From Roseiarcus sp963824475 (GTDB lineage Bacteria > Pseudomonadota > Alphaproteobacteria > Rhizobiales > Beijerinckiaceae), in contig CAWGPR010000012.1 in assembly GCA_963824475.1 (NCBI GenBank), forward strand, positions 496,001-560,000: DNA of 64,000 nt. Reading direction: 5' to 3'. Shown here in pieces: positions 17,877 through 26,276 of this stretch (the first letter of the stretch is position 1; each line of letters begins with the position of its first letter). Under the pieces are notes generated by a model that was not told the origin of the DNA, made no database searches, and saw only the letters and a list, made by a program, of their open reading frames with translations. A program made the position numbers and the translations under genes.

Positions 17877-18592
17877 GCAAACGCATTGCGCAGGTAGGCG
17901 GCGACGAAGACCGGCACCCGCGATTCGTCGATGTCGCGCGGGCCGCGCACGATATGCATGCGCGAAAGCTCGGCATGAGGGTCGCGCGCCAGATAGGCGT
18001 CGATCCGCGCCTTGAGCGTTGCGGCGGGGACCGCAAGCGTCATCAGCTTCATGCAGGCGATGCGCTGGGGCGTGAACACCAGGGTCCAGCCCGGCGCGAC
18101 GCTCGCCTCATCGGCGCTGACCCCGGTCTCTTCGAGCAGTTCCCGGCGCGCGCTGGCCTCGAGGTCGACCTTGTCGTCGAAGACGTCGGTCGGATCCGGC
18201 GTTCCGGCGGGAAAATAGATCTGCCCGGCGTTGACCGTATGGTGCGCCATCTCGCCGAGCAGGAACGCCCCGTCAGCGGTGCGGAGCGCGGCCATCGAGA
18301 AGCAATTATCGACGGGCTCCTCGGGATCGCCGAATTCCTCCCAGGCAAGGTAGTCGGCGTAGTCGGTCTCGAAAAAGACGCCCTTGAGCGTCAAGACGCC
18401 CTCTGGGCGGGTCTCGATCACGCGGCGGCCGAGAAGCAGCACCCTCCCGTTGAACAGCATCGGCTTCATCTTCCTCAGCCGCGCCCAATGCGCGGCGATG
18501 CTGTCCGCGCGGCGTTCAGCGAAAGCCCAGCGCGAGGGCTCGAACGTGAGGTCGAGCTCGCCGACCTTGAGAAGACGAGGCGGCTCGCTCAA
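17858..18592 (-). CDS. Nudix hydrolase
   Basis: 244 residues. The Nudix box is visible as DLEASARRELLEETGVSADE (REL-EE-G core), preceded by FPAGTPDPTDV. Such enzymes hydrolyse nucleoside diphosphates linked to another moiety; the substrate is not predictable here. Translation begins at a TTG (18590-18592) whose last bases overlap the TGA of the upstream phzF-like gene, so the two are translationally coupled. Its 3' end overlaps the opposite-strand lipoprotein gene by 19 bp. Confidence 0.85.
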   Translation of the reverse strand: MSEPPRLLKVGELDLTFEPSRWAFAERRADSIAAHWARLRKMKPMLFNGRVLLLGRRVIETRPEGVLTLKGVFFETDYADYLAWEEFGDPEEPVDNCFSMAALRTADGAFLLGEMAHHTVNAGQIYFPAGTPDPTDVFDDKVDLEASARRELLEETGVSADEASVAPGWTLVFTPQRIACMKLMTLAVPAATLKARIDAYLARDPHAELSRMHIVRGPRDIDESRVPVFVAAYLRNAFAQRSVG

Positions 18593-19497
18593 AGGTCAAG
18601 CGAGCCATTGGCGATGAGGACGACCGAGCCGCCGATCGTCGCGGCGGCGAGCGCGCCGGCCTCAATCACAAGACCGAGTGCGATCAGGCTCGGCCGGCCC
18701 ATCTCGAACCCTTGCTCGATGATCAGCATCTGCTCGCCGTCGCGCGGACGGTCGAAGTCTTGGACGACGCCGGCGAAGGCCGCTGCCGCGCTGCCGGTCG
18801 CCGGGTCTTCGCCCACCCCCCAGGCGCCTGCGAACATGCGCGCATGATAGGCCGAACCCTCCCGCTCCGTGTCGCGGGTGTAGACAAACGTCGCTGGCCC
18901 TTCCTTGGTCGCCCAGGGCATGACGCCCGGCGCGGCGCGACCGATCGCGTCGAGCGAACGGACCGGAACGAACAAAAAGGGCGCGCCCGCGCTAAAGAGG
19001 CTCGGCTTGTGTCCGTCGAAACCGATATCCGCGGGCTCAAGGCCCAGGCCAGCGGCGATTTCCACCGCGGACGGCGGCGCCCGTCGGACTCGTTCGGGCA
19101 GCTTCGGCAGCTCGAAATAGGCGGCGAGCGCTTGGCCCTTGCGCCGGCGGGCGACGCAGACGACGTCGCCGATTGGCTCCTCGAGCACGATCCTGAGATC
19201 CTGAGCGGCGAGCAGGTCGCCTGCGTTCCGGTGGGCGATCAGCGCCGCCGCTCCGACCGTCGGATGGCCGGCGAACGGCAATTCGCGCTTGGGCGTGAAA
19301 ATCCTCACGCGCGCGCTGTTGATGGCGCTCCTCGGCTCGAAGACGAATACCGTCTCGGACAGATTGAACTCGGCCGCGATCGCCTGCATGCGGGCATGAT
19401 CGAGCCCTTCGGCGTCAAGGACCACGGCAAGCGGATTGCCGGCCAGCGCCGTCTCGGTGAAGACATCGAGCGTCTGAAACCGGCGCGTCATCGACAA
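18589..19497 (-). CDS. PhzF-family isomerase/epimerase
   Basis: 302 residues, normal for the PhzF fold (diaminopimelate-epimerase-like). Family hallmarks are QTLDVFTETALAGNPLAVV at the N-terminus with the GNPLAV loop, the catalytic Glu context FNLSETVFVF (about residue 46), TPKRELPFAGHPTVG and GVGEDPATGSAAAAF in the second half. Not accompanied by other phenazine genes, so phenazine synthesis is not implied. It is the first gene of a phzF-nudix unit on the minus strand. A second ATG two codons in is an alternative start. Confidence 0.88.
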   Translation of the reverse strand: MSMTRRFQTLDVFTETALAGNPLAVVLDAEGLDHARMQAIAAEFNLSETVFVFEPRSAINSARVRIFTPKRELPFAGHPTVGAAALIAHRNAGDLLAAQDLRIVLEEPIGDVVCVARRRKGQALAAYFELPKLPERVRRAPPSAVEIAAGLGLEPADIGFDGHKPSLFSAGAPFLFVPVRSLDAIGRAAPGVMPWATKEGPATFVYTRDTEREGSAYHARMFAGAWGVGEDPATGSAAAAFAGVVQDFDRPRDGEQMLIIEQGFEMGRPSLIALGLVIEAGALAAATIGGSVVLIANGSLDL

Positions 19498-19545
19498 GAG
19501 ACCCGCGCCCGCAGGGCTCTTCCTCGAGCGCGCCTGCGGGTCTTG

Positions 19546-19920
19546 TCAATACCAGGAGAACAGCGGCTCACTGGAGCCGGGCCAGGCGACAGTAATCAAT
19601 GGCCTGTTCGCTTCAGGGAGGCGAACATCATTCGGCAGCCGGTCGTTGCCTCGCATCTCGACGAATGTCCCCTGGACCGAGTTCCGCAGCGGGGGCCTCA
19701 GTGTGTCGAGAGCATAGCCATTGCGCGAGCCGACGGGCGCCCATGTGCCGAGGGTCAGCCACGGTTCGACGCGCGGACGAACGATAATCTGACGGCCGCC
19801 CGCGCCGGCGGCCCCCGGATGCTTCGCGCGGTGATGAACCGTCTGGGCCTGGGCGCAAGACGATGCGAGGACGATGCCGAGCGCCACGGCCCCGAAGAGA
19901 CTGGCCCGATCTGTCATCAC
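19546..19920 (-). CDS. Secreted hypothetical protein
   Basis: 124 residues with a signal peptide (LFGAVALGIVLASSCAQAQ). The mature part is basic near its start (HHRAKH) and contains IIVRPRVEPWLTLGTWAPVG; similar small exported proteins of unknown role are common in Hyphomicrobiales. Two adjacent ATG codons make the start uncertain by one residue. Lies 48 bp upstream of phzF on the same strand. Confidence 0.6.
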   Translation of the reverse strand: MMTDRASLFGAVALGIVLASSCAQAQTVHHRAKHPGAAGAGGRQIIVRPRVEPWLTLGTWAPVGSRNGYALDTLRPPLRNSVQGTFVEMRGNDRLPNDVRLPEANRPLITVAWPGSSEPLFSWY

Positions 19921-20007
19921 ACTCCCCTTTCACCCGCCCGCGTTTACACTGAACTACGCTCACTCATGCGCCGATGTGCAAGAAAAGTAAATGCGCGCGT
20001 AGATTGA

Positions 20008-20871
20008 TCAAACCGGCTCTGCCGCAAAAAGTTGCGACGGCCGAGTAAATTCATCTTGAGCGGCGATCAGGGTCAGCTCGCGCGAGCCTGCGGCCAAGGT
20101 GGCGGTCACGATCGCGTGAACCGACGAGGCCGCGCGTGACAGCGCCTCGGGCGTGACACGCGCCTCGAGCCAATGATGAAAGAAGAGCGCCGCGAACAGG
20201 TCGCCGGCGCCGTTGACCGCAATCGGCAGCAAGGGGGTACGCAGCCGCCAAAACCCCGCTTCATCCCCGGCCAGCATGTCCAGGGCGTCGGCGGGCGTAT
20301 CATCGAGCTTGAGCGACTTGGCCACGACGACCCGCGGTCCGCGCCCGCGTAAGCGCGCGATCGCCCGGCGGGCCGTTTGCAAGTCATGCGCTCGCTCCCC
20401 GGTCAACCATTCGAGTTCGAAGGCGTTTGGCGTCGCGATCGTCGCCGCCGGCAGGGCGAGGTCGCGAAAGAATTCGGCGACGCCGTCGGCCACGTAACTC
20501 CCACGCCCGACGTCGCCGATCACCGGATCGCACGCATAGGCCGCTTCGCCATTGGCCGCGCGCAGGCGTTCAAGGGCTCGCAAAGCCGCCTCTCCGATCT
20601 CCGCCTTGCCCAGATAGCCGGTCAAGAGTCCGGCGCAGCGGGAGAGCACGCCGATCGCCTGCAATCCGCTCACGCAATCGTCAATCATCGCTGCGTCGAA
20701 GGCGCGGCCCCGCCAGCCGGCGTAGCCCGTATGACTGGAAAATTGCACCGTCATCAGCGGCCAGACCTCGCGCCCGAGCCGCTGCAAGGGAAACACGGCC
20801 GCCGAATTGCCGACATGGCCGTAGACGACATGCGACTGGATGGAAAGGATCGGCGCGAGCATGGCCGCCAA
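20008..20871 (-). CDS. pdxY: Pyridoxal kinase
   Basis: ATP-dependent phosphorylation of pyridoxal in the vitamin B6 salvage pathway. 287 residues, standard for PdxY of the ribokinase-like fold. Motifs: SIQSHVVYGHVGNSAAVFP at the N-terminus, TVQFSSHTGY substrate loop, YACDPVIGDVG, TPNAFELEWLTG and the anion-hole/catalytic VNGAGDLFAALF (Asp of GAGD). Divergent from adenine deaminase with 163 bp between the starts. Confidence 0.93.
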   Translation of the reverse strand: MAAMLAPILSIQSHVVYGHVGNSAAVFPLQRLGREVWPLMTVQFSSHTGYAGWRGRAFDAAMIDDCVSGLQAIGVLSRCAGLLTGYLGKAEIGEAALRALERLRAANGEAAYACDPVIGDVGRGSYVADGVAEFFRDLALPAATIATPNAFELEWLTGERAHDLQTARRAIARLRGRGPRVVVAKSLKLDDTPADALDMLAGDEAGFWRLRTPLLPIAVNGAGDLFAALFFHHWLEARVTPEALSRAASSVHAIVTATLAAGSRELTLIAAQDEFTRPSQLFAAEPV

Positions 20872-21034
20872 CGAGAGGACGATTCGTGGACCGCGTCAAA
20901 GCGGAATCGCCTTTCGCGCCGAGCCTCGTTTTAGCCGGCGGGCGCCACGCGAGCCCGAGGGATCGCTTGACGTACTGGTCAAGCCTGAAGCAATGCTCCG
21001 ACATTTCCCGCCCAGCTTGCCGAGGGACACACGG

Positions 21035-22744
21035 ATGAGCGACGCCATCGCCTTTCTTCGTCGCGCCATCGAGCAGGGGCAGGGGTTCGCGCAGGCCGAC
21101 GTTGTGTTGAAGGGCGGGCGGATTTTCGATCTCATCAGCGGTGAACTCATCAAGAGCGACGTTGCGATCTGCAACGACCGCATCGTCGGAACGATGAGCG
21201 AATACCGCGGCGAACGCGAGATCGACGTCAGCGGCAAGATTGTCGTTCCGGGTTTCATCGACACCCACTGCCACGTCGAATCCTCGCTCTTAACTCCGCT
21301 CGAATTCGACCGCTGCGTGCTGAGCCGTGGCGTGACGACGTCGATCTGCGACCCGCACGAGATCGCGAATGTCCTCGGGCTGACTGGCCTGCGTTATTTC
21401 CTCGACGCCTCGATGCTGACGGCGATGGACCTGCGCGTGCAGCTCTCGAGCTGCGTTCCGGCGACGGCGCTCGAGACCTCGGGCGCTCGCCTCGAGGCCA
21501 ATGATCTTCTGCCCCTCGCCGACCATCCCAAGGTGCTGGGTCTGGCCGAATTCATGAACTTTCCCGGCGTTCTGGCGCGCGATCCGTCGTGCCTCGCCAA
21601 GCTTGCGGCGTTCCAGACCAGGCCGATCGACGGACACAGCCCGCTGCTGAGCGGCGCCGCCCTCAACGGCTACTTGAGCGCCGGTCCGCGCACCGACCAC
21701 GAGGTCACCAACCTTCCTGAAGCCGCGGAGAAGCTCGCCAAGGGGATGCAATTGCTCATCCGGGAAGGTTCGGTGAGCAAGGACCTTCATGCTCTCGCCT
21801 CGATCATCACTGAGCGCAATTCGCCGTTCATCGCCCTCTGCACCGACGACCGCAATCCGCTCGACATCGCGGAGGAGGGCCATCTCGATTTCATGATCCG
21901 CACGGCGATCAAGCTTGGCGCGCCGCCGCTCGCCGCCTACCGCGCCGCGACCATCTCGGCCGCGCGCATCTTCGGCCTGCGCGATCGCGGCCTGGTCGCG
22001 CCCGGCTGGCGCGCCGATCTCGTCGTCATCGACGACCTCGAACACTGCGCCGTCTCGATGACAATCGCGGGCGGGCGCGTGGCGGACGAGGCGCTGTTCG
22101 CGTCGCGCGGTTCGCTTGCGCCCGTTGGCCTCAAGAGCGTCAAGGCGCGGCGGGTCGAGCCGGCTGATTTCGTCGCGAAAGGGCAGGGACCGTCGACGCA
22201 GGCGATCGGCGTCATTCCGGGCAAGATCATCACCGACCGCGTTCCGGTGACGTTGCCGTTCAAGAACGGCGAGCGCGGCGTCGATCTGAGCCAGGACATT
22301 GCGAAGGTCTCGGTCGTCGCCCGTCACGGCGTCAACGACAACCACGCGACCGCTTTCGTCAAGGGCTTCGGCATGAAGCGCGGCGCGATCGCTTCGTCCG
22401 TCGGCCATGACAGCCACAACTTATGCGTCGTTGGTGTCGACGAGGTCGATATGGCGGCGGCGGTCAACCGCCTGCGCGAGACCGACGGCGGGTTCGCGGT
22501 CGCGCGCGACGGCAATGTCATCGCTGAACTGCCTCTGCCGGTCGCGGGCCTCATGAGCCTCAAGAGCTTCGAGGCGGTGCGCGAGGCGCTGATCCCGCTG
22601 CGCGCGGCGGCCAAAGGCTTGGGCGTCACGCTCGCCGAGCCGTTCCTGCAGGTGGCCTTCCTGCCGTTGCCGGTGATTCCGCATCTCAAGATTACCGACA
22701 TGGGCCTGGTCGACGTGGACAAGTTCGCCTTCGTGCGGGACTGA
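21035..22744 (+). CDS. ade: Adenine deaminase (amidohydrolase superfamily)
   Basis: Converts adenine to hypoxanthine plus ammonia in purine salvage. 569 residues from the ATG at 21035 (GAGG upstream); the frame extends 65 codons further upstream but family members begin close to MSDAIAFLRRAIEQ. The amidohydrolase metal site is seen in GFIDTHCHVESS, with SICDPHEIANV, GLAEFMNFPGV (bridging Glu) and ALCTDDRNPLD (Asp ligand). The C-terminal half matches the Ade family (VARHGVNDNHATAFVKGFG, SVGHDSHNL). Its 3' end overlaps the opposite-strand histidine-kinase gene by 53 bp. Confidence 0.93.
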   Translation: MSDAIAFLRRAIEQGQGFAQADVVLKGGRIFDLISGELIKSDVAICNDRIVGTMSEYRGEREIDVSGKIVVPGFIDTHCHVESSLLTPLEFDRCVLSRGVTTSICDPHEIANVLGLTGLRYFLDASMLTAMDLRVQLSSCVPATALETSGARLEANDLLPLADHPKVLGLAEFMNFPGVLARDPSCLAKLAAFQTRPIDGHSPLLSGAALNGYLSAGPRTDHEVTNLPEAAEKLAKGMQLLIREGSVSKDLHALASIITERNSPFIALCTDDRNPLDIAEEGHLDFMIRTAIKLGAPPLAAYRAATISAARIFGLRDRGLVAPGWRADLVVIDDLEHCAVSMTIAGGRVADEALFASRGSLAPVGLKSVKARRVEPADFVAKGQGPSTQAIGVIPGKIITDRVPVTLPFKNGERGVDLSQDIAKVSVVARHGVNDNHATAFVKGFGMKRGAIASSVGHDSHNLCVVGVDEVDMAAAVNRLRETDGGFAVARDGNVIAELPLPVAGLMSLKSFEAVREALIPLRAAAKGLGVTLAEPFLQVAFLPLPVIPHLKITDMGLVDVDKFAFVRD

Positions 22745-24752
22745 CAATCGCGAGCGTAAGCCGGCGGTCGAGAGACAAGGAGCCGGAGTTCGCCCCCGCG
22801 CGGCTCCCTAGGGCGCGCTGCGTTCGGATGCCGTGTTTCAAGCTTTCGCGTACGAGTTCGATCACCGAGCGCAGTTTATGCGCGATTTCCTCCTGCGTGT
22901 ATGGCTTGGCGATAAACTGCACGCCGGGATCAAGCCGCCCGTCATGAATGATCGCGTTTCGGGCATAGCCGGTCGTGAACAGGACGGGCAAATCGGGGCG
23001 CAGGGCGGCCGCCTCCTGAGAGAGCATTCGCCCGTTCATGCCCTGGGGGAGGACGACATCGGTGAACAGGATGTCGATCCGTTCGCCCTTTCGAAGCAGC
23101 GCCAGCGCCTCCACGCCGTTGCGCGCGACGAGGACCGAATAGCCAAGCTCTTCAAGCAGAGCGATGGTTGAATCGCGCACGTCGTCGTCGTCCTCGACGA
23201 CCAGGACGACCTCGCCTGGGCGGGCCCGCGGTATCTGCGCGTCTTCCTCGCGCCTGGCCGGAGGAGCGGATTCGATCCGCATCGCGCCCTCCCTGCGCGG
23301 CAGGTAGATTTTGACTGTAGTCCCATGGCCGACTTCGCTGTAGATCCGCACGTGACCCTTCGACTGCTTGACGAAGCCATGGATCATCGCGAGCCCAAGA
23401 CCGGTGCGGGCTGCCGCGCTTTTGGTGGTGAAAAACGGCTCGAACACCCTGGCCAAGTTCTCCGGCGGAATACCCATTCCCGTATCGGTGACCGAGAGCA
23501 AGACATACTGGCCGGGCGCCACATCGCCGAATTGGCGGCAATAGGCTTCGTCCAGAAATGCGTTCGCGGTCTCGATGGTGATCTGGCCGCCCTTCGGCAT
23601 CGCGTCGCGCGCGTTGACCACGAGATTGACGATCGCATTTTCGAGCTGGCTCGCGTCCACGAACGTCGCCCAGAGACCGCTTCCGTGGATGGTTTCGATC
23701 CCGATCGTCTCGCCAACTGTCCGTATCAGCATGTCGGAGAGACTTCCGACCAGTCGATTCAGATCGACCTGGTGTGGGGTCAGCAGCTGTTGCCGGGAAA
23801 ACGCCAGCAGGCGTTGGGTGAGCGAGGCGGCTCGCCTCGCGCCTTGCAGCGCCGCAGCGATCGGCTTGCTGATCGCGGCCACAAGCTCCGGCTGAAAACG
23901 AGCGAGGCGCCGCTCGACCGAGTTGAGATTGCCGATCACAATCGTCATCAGATTGTTGAAGTCGTGCGCGACGCCGCCGGCCAAGAGACCAATCGACTCC
24001 ATCTTCTGGGTCTGCACAAGGATCGCCTGGGCCTCCTTGCGCTCGCGCGTCTCCCGCGCCAGCGCTTCCGAACGTTCGCGTAGATCGCGGATCAAGGCGC
24101 CGTTCATGGCCAGCGCGGCGATCGCCGCGATCGTGGCCGTCACAAGGCTGGCGATGACGAGCGCGAGCATCAGCGTTCGCGCTCGCGCTTCCGCGGCAAG
24201 CCGGGCGCCGAGAAGGCCGTTTTCCGCCTGGCGGAGGTCGTCGAACGCCGCGCGAAAGTCATCCATGACCTGTAACCCACGCCCGGATTTGACGACGGCG
24301 ATGGCGCCGGCGATGTCGCCTTTGCTGGCGAGTTCGACCGGCCTCGCGCTTTCCGCCATCACCTCGTTGATCGCCATGCGCACGCGCTCGACACGTCGGG
24401 CCTGACCGGGATTGTCGGCGACAAGCGATCGCAATTGGTCGAGCGAGGCAGGAATTCGGGCGAGCGCCGACTGATAGGGCTTGAGAAACGCGTTGTCGCC
24501 CGTCAGCACATAGCCCCGCTCGCCGATCTTGAGATCCTGCGTTTGCCCAAGCAGTTCCGTAGCTTTGGCCTCGACCTGCAACGAGTGCGCGGTCCAGTCC
24601 GCCGCATTGTTCACGCGCTCGACCATGAGCGCAGCCAGGACGCCGACGAGGATGAGGAGCGCGAGGCCTCCAGCCGCCAACAGGGTGGCCGCCCGCCGCC
24701 CGAGATACGGCAAGGGCCAGCGGCGCCTCAAAAAATCCCTTGCCGTCGACAC
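22692..24752 (-). CDS. Hybrid sensor histidine kinase with CHASE3-like sensor and receiver domain
   Basis: Membrane sensor kinase of about 686 residues. From the GTG at 24752 the order is: transmembrane segment (AATLLAAGGLALLILVGVLA), CHASE3-like periplasmic domain ending near a second segment (MLALVIASLVTATIAAIAAL), HisKA with the phosphoacceptor in LAGGVAHDFNNLMT, HATPase_c with NLVVNARDAMP, DTGMGIPP and TGLGLAMIHG, then a receiver with VVEDDDDVRDS and FTDVVLPQGM (Asp acceptor) and IAKPYTQEE. The frame is open upstream to 24989 but that part lacks membrane-protein character. The ligand is unknown. A single-domain response regulator is divergent, suggesting a two-component pair. The 3' end overlaps ade. 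Confidence 0.85.
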   Translation of the reverse strand: MSTARDFLRRRWPLPYLGRRAATLLAAGGLALLILVGVLAALMVERVNNAADWTAHSLQVEAKATELLGQTQDLKIGERGYVLTGDNAFLKPYQSALARIPASLDQLRSLVADNPGQARRVERVRMAINEVMAESARPVELASKGDIAGAIAVVKSGRGLQVMDDFRAAFDDLRQAENGLLGARLAAEARARTLMLALVIASLVTATIAAIAALAMNGALIRDLRERSEALARETRERKEAQAILVQTQKMESIGLLAGGVAHDFNNLMTIVIGNLNSVERRLARFQPELVAAISKPIAAALQGARRAASLTQRLLAFSRQQLLTPHQVDLNRLVGSLSDMLIRTVGETIGIETIHGSGLWATFVDASQLENAIVNLVVNARDAMPKGGQITIETANAFLDEAYCRQFGDVAPGQYVLLSVTDTGMGIPPENLARVFEPFFTTKSAAARTGLGLAMIHGFVKQSKGHVRIYSEVGHGTTVKIYLPRREGAMRIESAPPARREEDAQIPRARPGEVVLVVEDDDDVRDSTIALLEELGYSVLVARNGVEALALLRKGERIDILFTDVVLPQGMNGRMLSQEAAALRPDLPVLFTTGYARNAIIHDGRLDPGVQFIAKPYTQEEIAHKLRSVIELVRESLKHGIRTQRALGSRAGANSGSLSLDRRLTLAIVSPARRRTCPRRPGPCR

Positions 24753-24823
24753 TTCCGTGATGATCCCCGATACGGGTTCTTCGCCATTGTGCAGTGAAAC
24801 GATTGTGGTACGCTCAAACGGCG

Positions 24824-25240
24824 ATGGCAACCGAAGGCGGAATAGCGAAGATCCTGCTTGTCGACGACGAGCCGTTGATCGCCGCGATGCTGGAGGACTG
24901 GCTCTCGGAACTGGGTCATGTCGCGGTCGGCCCGGCGCACAATCTGACCAGGGCGCTGGAGCTGGCCAAGAGCGACATGGACGCCGCAATCGTCGACGTG
25001 TCGCTTGGCGACGGGAATTCTTACCCGCTTGTCGAGGTCTTGATTGCTCGCGGCCTGCCCTTCGCGCTAGCGACGGGTCATGGGCAAGAGGGCATCGACC
25101 CGAGGTACCGCGCGCAGTCGATGCTCACGAAGCCATTCGATTTTGCGGCGTTTCGCCGCACTGTCGGGGAACTCATAGCGCAACGCGGCGCGGGCGCAGG
25201 AAACGCGCCGTCGCCAGGCCCTATCTCAGCGACGCGTTGA
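24824..25240 (+). CDS. Single-domain response regulator (CheY-like)
   Basis: 138 residues made of one receiver domain: acidic pair VDDEPLIAAML, phosphoacceptor Asp in AAIVDVSLGDG, the Thr switch in LATGHGQ and the Lys in LTKPFDF. No output domain follows, so it acts by protein contact or as a phosphate sink. The ATG at 24824 is preferred over a GTG at 24794. Divergent from the hybrid kinase with 71 bp between starts. Overlaps the convergent korB gene by 20 bp at its 3' end. Confidence 0.85.
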   Translation: MATEGGIAKILLVDDEPLIAAMLEDWLSELGHVAVGPAHNLTRALELAKSDMDAAIVDVSLGDGNSYPLVEVLIARGLPFALATGHGQEGIDPRYRAQSMLTKPFDFAAFRRTVGELIAQRGAGAGNAPSPGPISATR

Positions 25241-26276
25241 TCGCCTCCAGCGCCTTCGACCCCGGGCACAATTCGCGCTCCGAGAGTTCGTTGAGCGGCC
25301 GGTCGGTCGTGCCCAGAATCTCGTGCAGTTCGTTGGGCTCATCGTCGAGATAGATAAGGCCGGTGGCGATCTCGCCGGCGACGCGGGCTCGCTCGAGCGT
25401 GGCGAGCGCTTGGGATCGGTCGCGGCAATTGTGATCAGCGTCGAGCTTGCGCAGCACGATCGTCGAGCCGTCGTGCATCGTGACCGCCTGGCTTCCGCCT
25501 TCCGCGTAGTCCACCTCGATCGGCTCGCGCCCGGTGATGACGTCGAGCGCGTTGACCGCGATATTGTGTTCGCGCACGTAGTCGAAGCTCTTGGTCGAGC
25601 CGACGTGGTTGTTGAACGTGACGCAAGGCGAAATGACGTCGATGAAGGCCGCTCCCCTGTGCTCGAACGCCGCTTTGATGAGCGGCACCAGCTGCGCCTT
25701 GTCGCCGGAAAAACTGCGCGCGACGAACGAGGCGCCGAGACCGATCGCCATGCCGACGAGATCGATCGGCTGGTCGGGGGCGTCCGCGCCCTTCTTGCTC
25801 TTCGAACCGCGGTCGGCGGTGGCCGAGAATTGTCCCTTGGTCAGCCCGTACACGCCATTGTTTTCGACGATATAGACCATGTTGACGGCCCGCCGCATGG
25901 CGTGGGCGAACTGGCCAAGTCCGATCGACGCCGTATCGCCGTCGCCGGAGACGCCGAGGTAGATGAGGTCGCGGTTGGCGAGATTGGCCCCGGTGAGGAC
26001 CGAAGGCATGCGCCCGTGCACCGAGTTGAAGCCGTGGCTCTGGCCGAGCATGTAGGTCGGCGTCTTGGACGAGCACCCGATGCCGCTCAGTTTGGCGACC
26101 CGATGCGGCGGCAGGCTCAGTTCAAAGCAGGCGTGGATGATCGCCGCGCTGATCGCGTCGTGCCCGCAGCCGGCGCATAGCGTCGACATCGACCCTTCGT
26201 AGTCCCGGTGCGTGAAGCCGAGCTCGTTGACGGGAATCGAAGGGTGGTGAAACTTGGGCTTGCCGAGATAGGTCAC
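25221..26276 (-). CDS. korB: 2-oxoacid:ferredoxin oxidoreductase, beta (TPP-binding) subunit
   Basis: Thiamine-diphosphate subunit of a 2-oxoglutarate/2-oxoacid:ferredoxin oxidoreductase. 351 residues. TPP-binding motifs: CAGCGHDAISAAI, GIGCSSKTP, VSGDGDTASIGLGQF and VENNGVYGLTKGQFSAT; Cys residues near the N-terminus may bind the intrinsic [4Fe-4S] cluster. The start codon overlaps the stop of korA by four bases (ATGA), so translation is coupled. Last gene of the three-gene operon 29931 to 25221. Catalyses CoA-dependent oxidative decarboxylation of a 2-oxoacid, or its reverse, with ferredoxin. Confidence 0.92.
   Translation of the reverse strand: MTYLGKPKFHHPSIPVNELGFTHRDYEGSMSTLCAGCGHDAISAAIIHACFELSLPPHRVAKLSGIGCSSKTPTYMLGQSHGFNSVHGRMPSVLTGANLANRDLIYLGVSGDGDTASIGLGQFAHAMRRAVNMVYIVENNGVYGLTKGQFSATADRGSKSKKGADAPDQPIDLVGMAIGLGASFVARSFSGDKAQLVPLIKAAFEHRGAAFIDVISPCVTFNNHVGSTKSFDYVREHNIAVNALDVITGREPIEVDYAEGGSQAVTMHDGSTIVLRKLDADHNCRDRSQALATLERARVAGEIATGLIYLDDEPNELHEILGTTDRPLNELSERELCPGSKALEAINASLR

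Noticed and set aside
18589..19497. Phenazine biosynthesis locus
   Set aside because: PhzF-family proteins are widespread single genes; no other phz genes are present.
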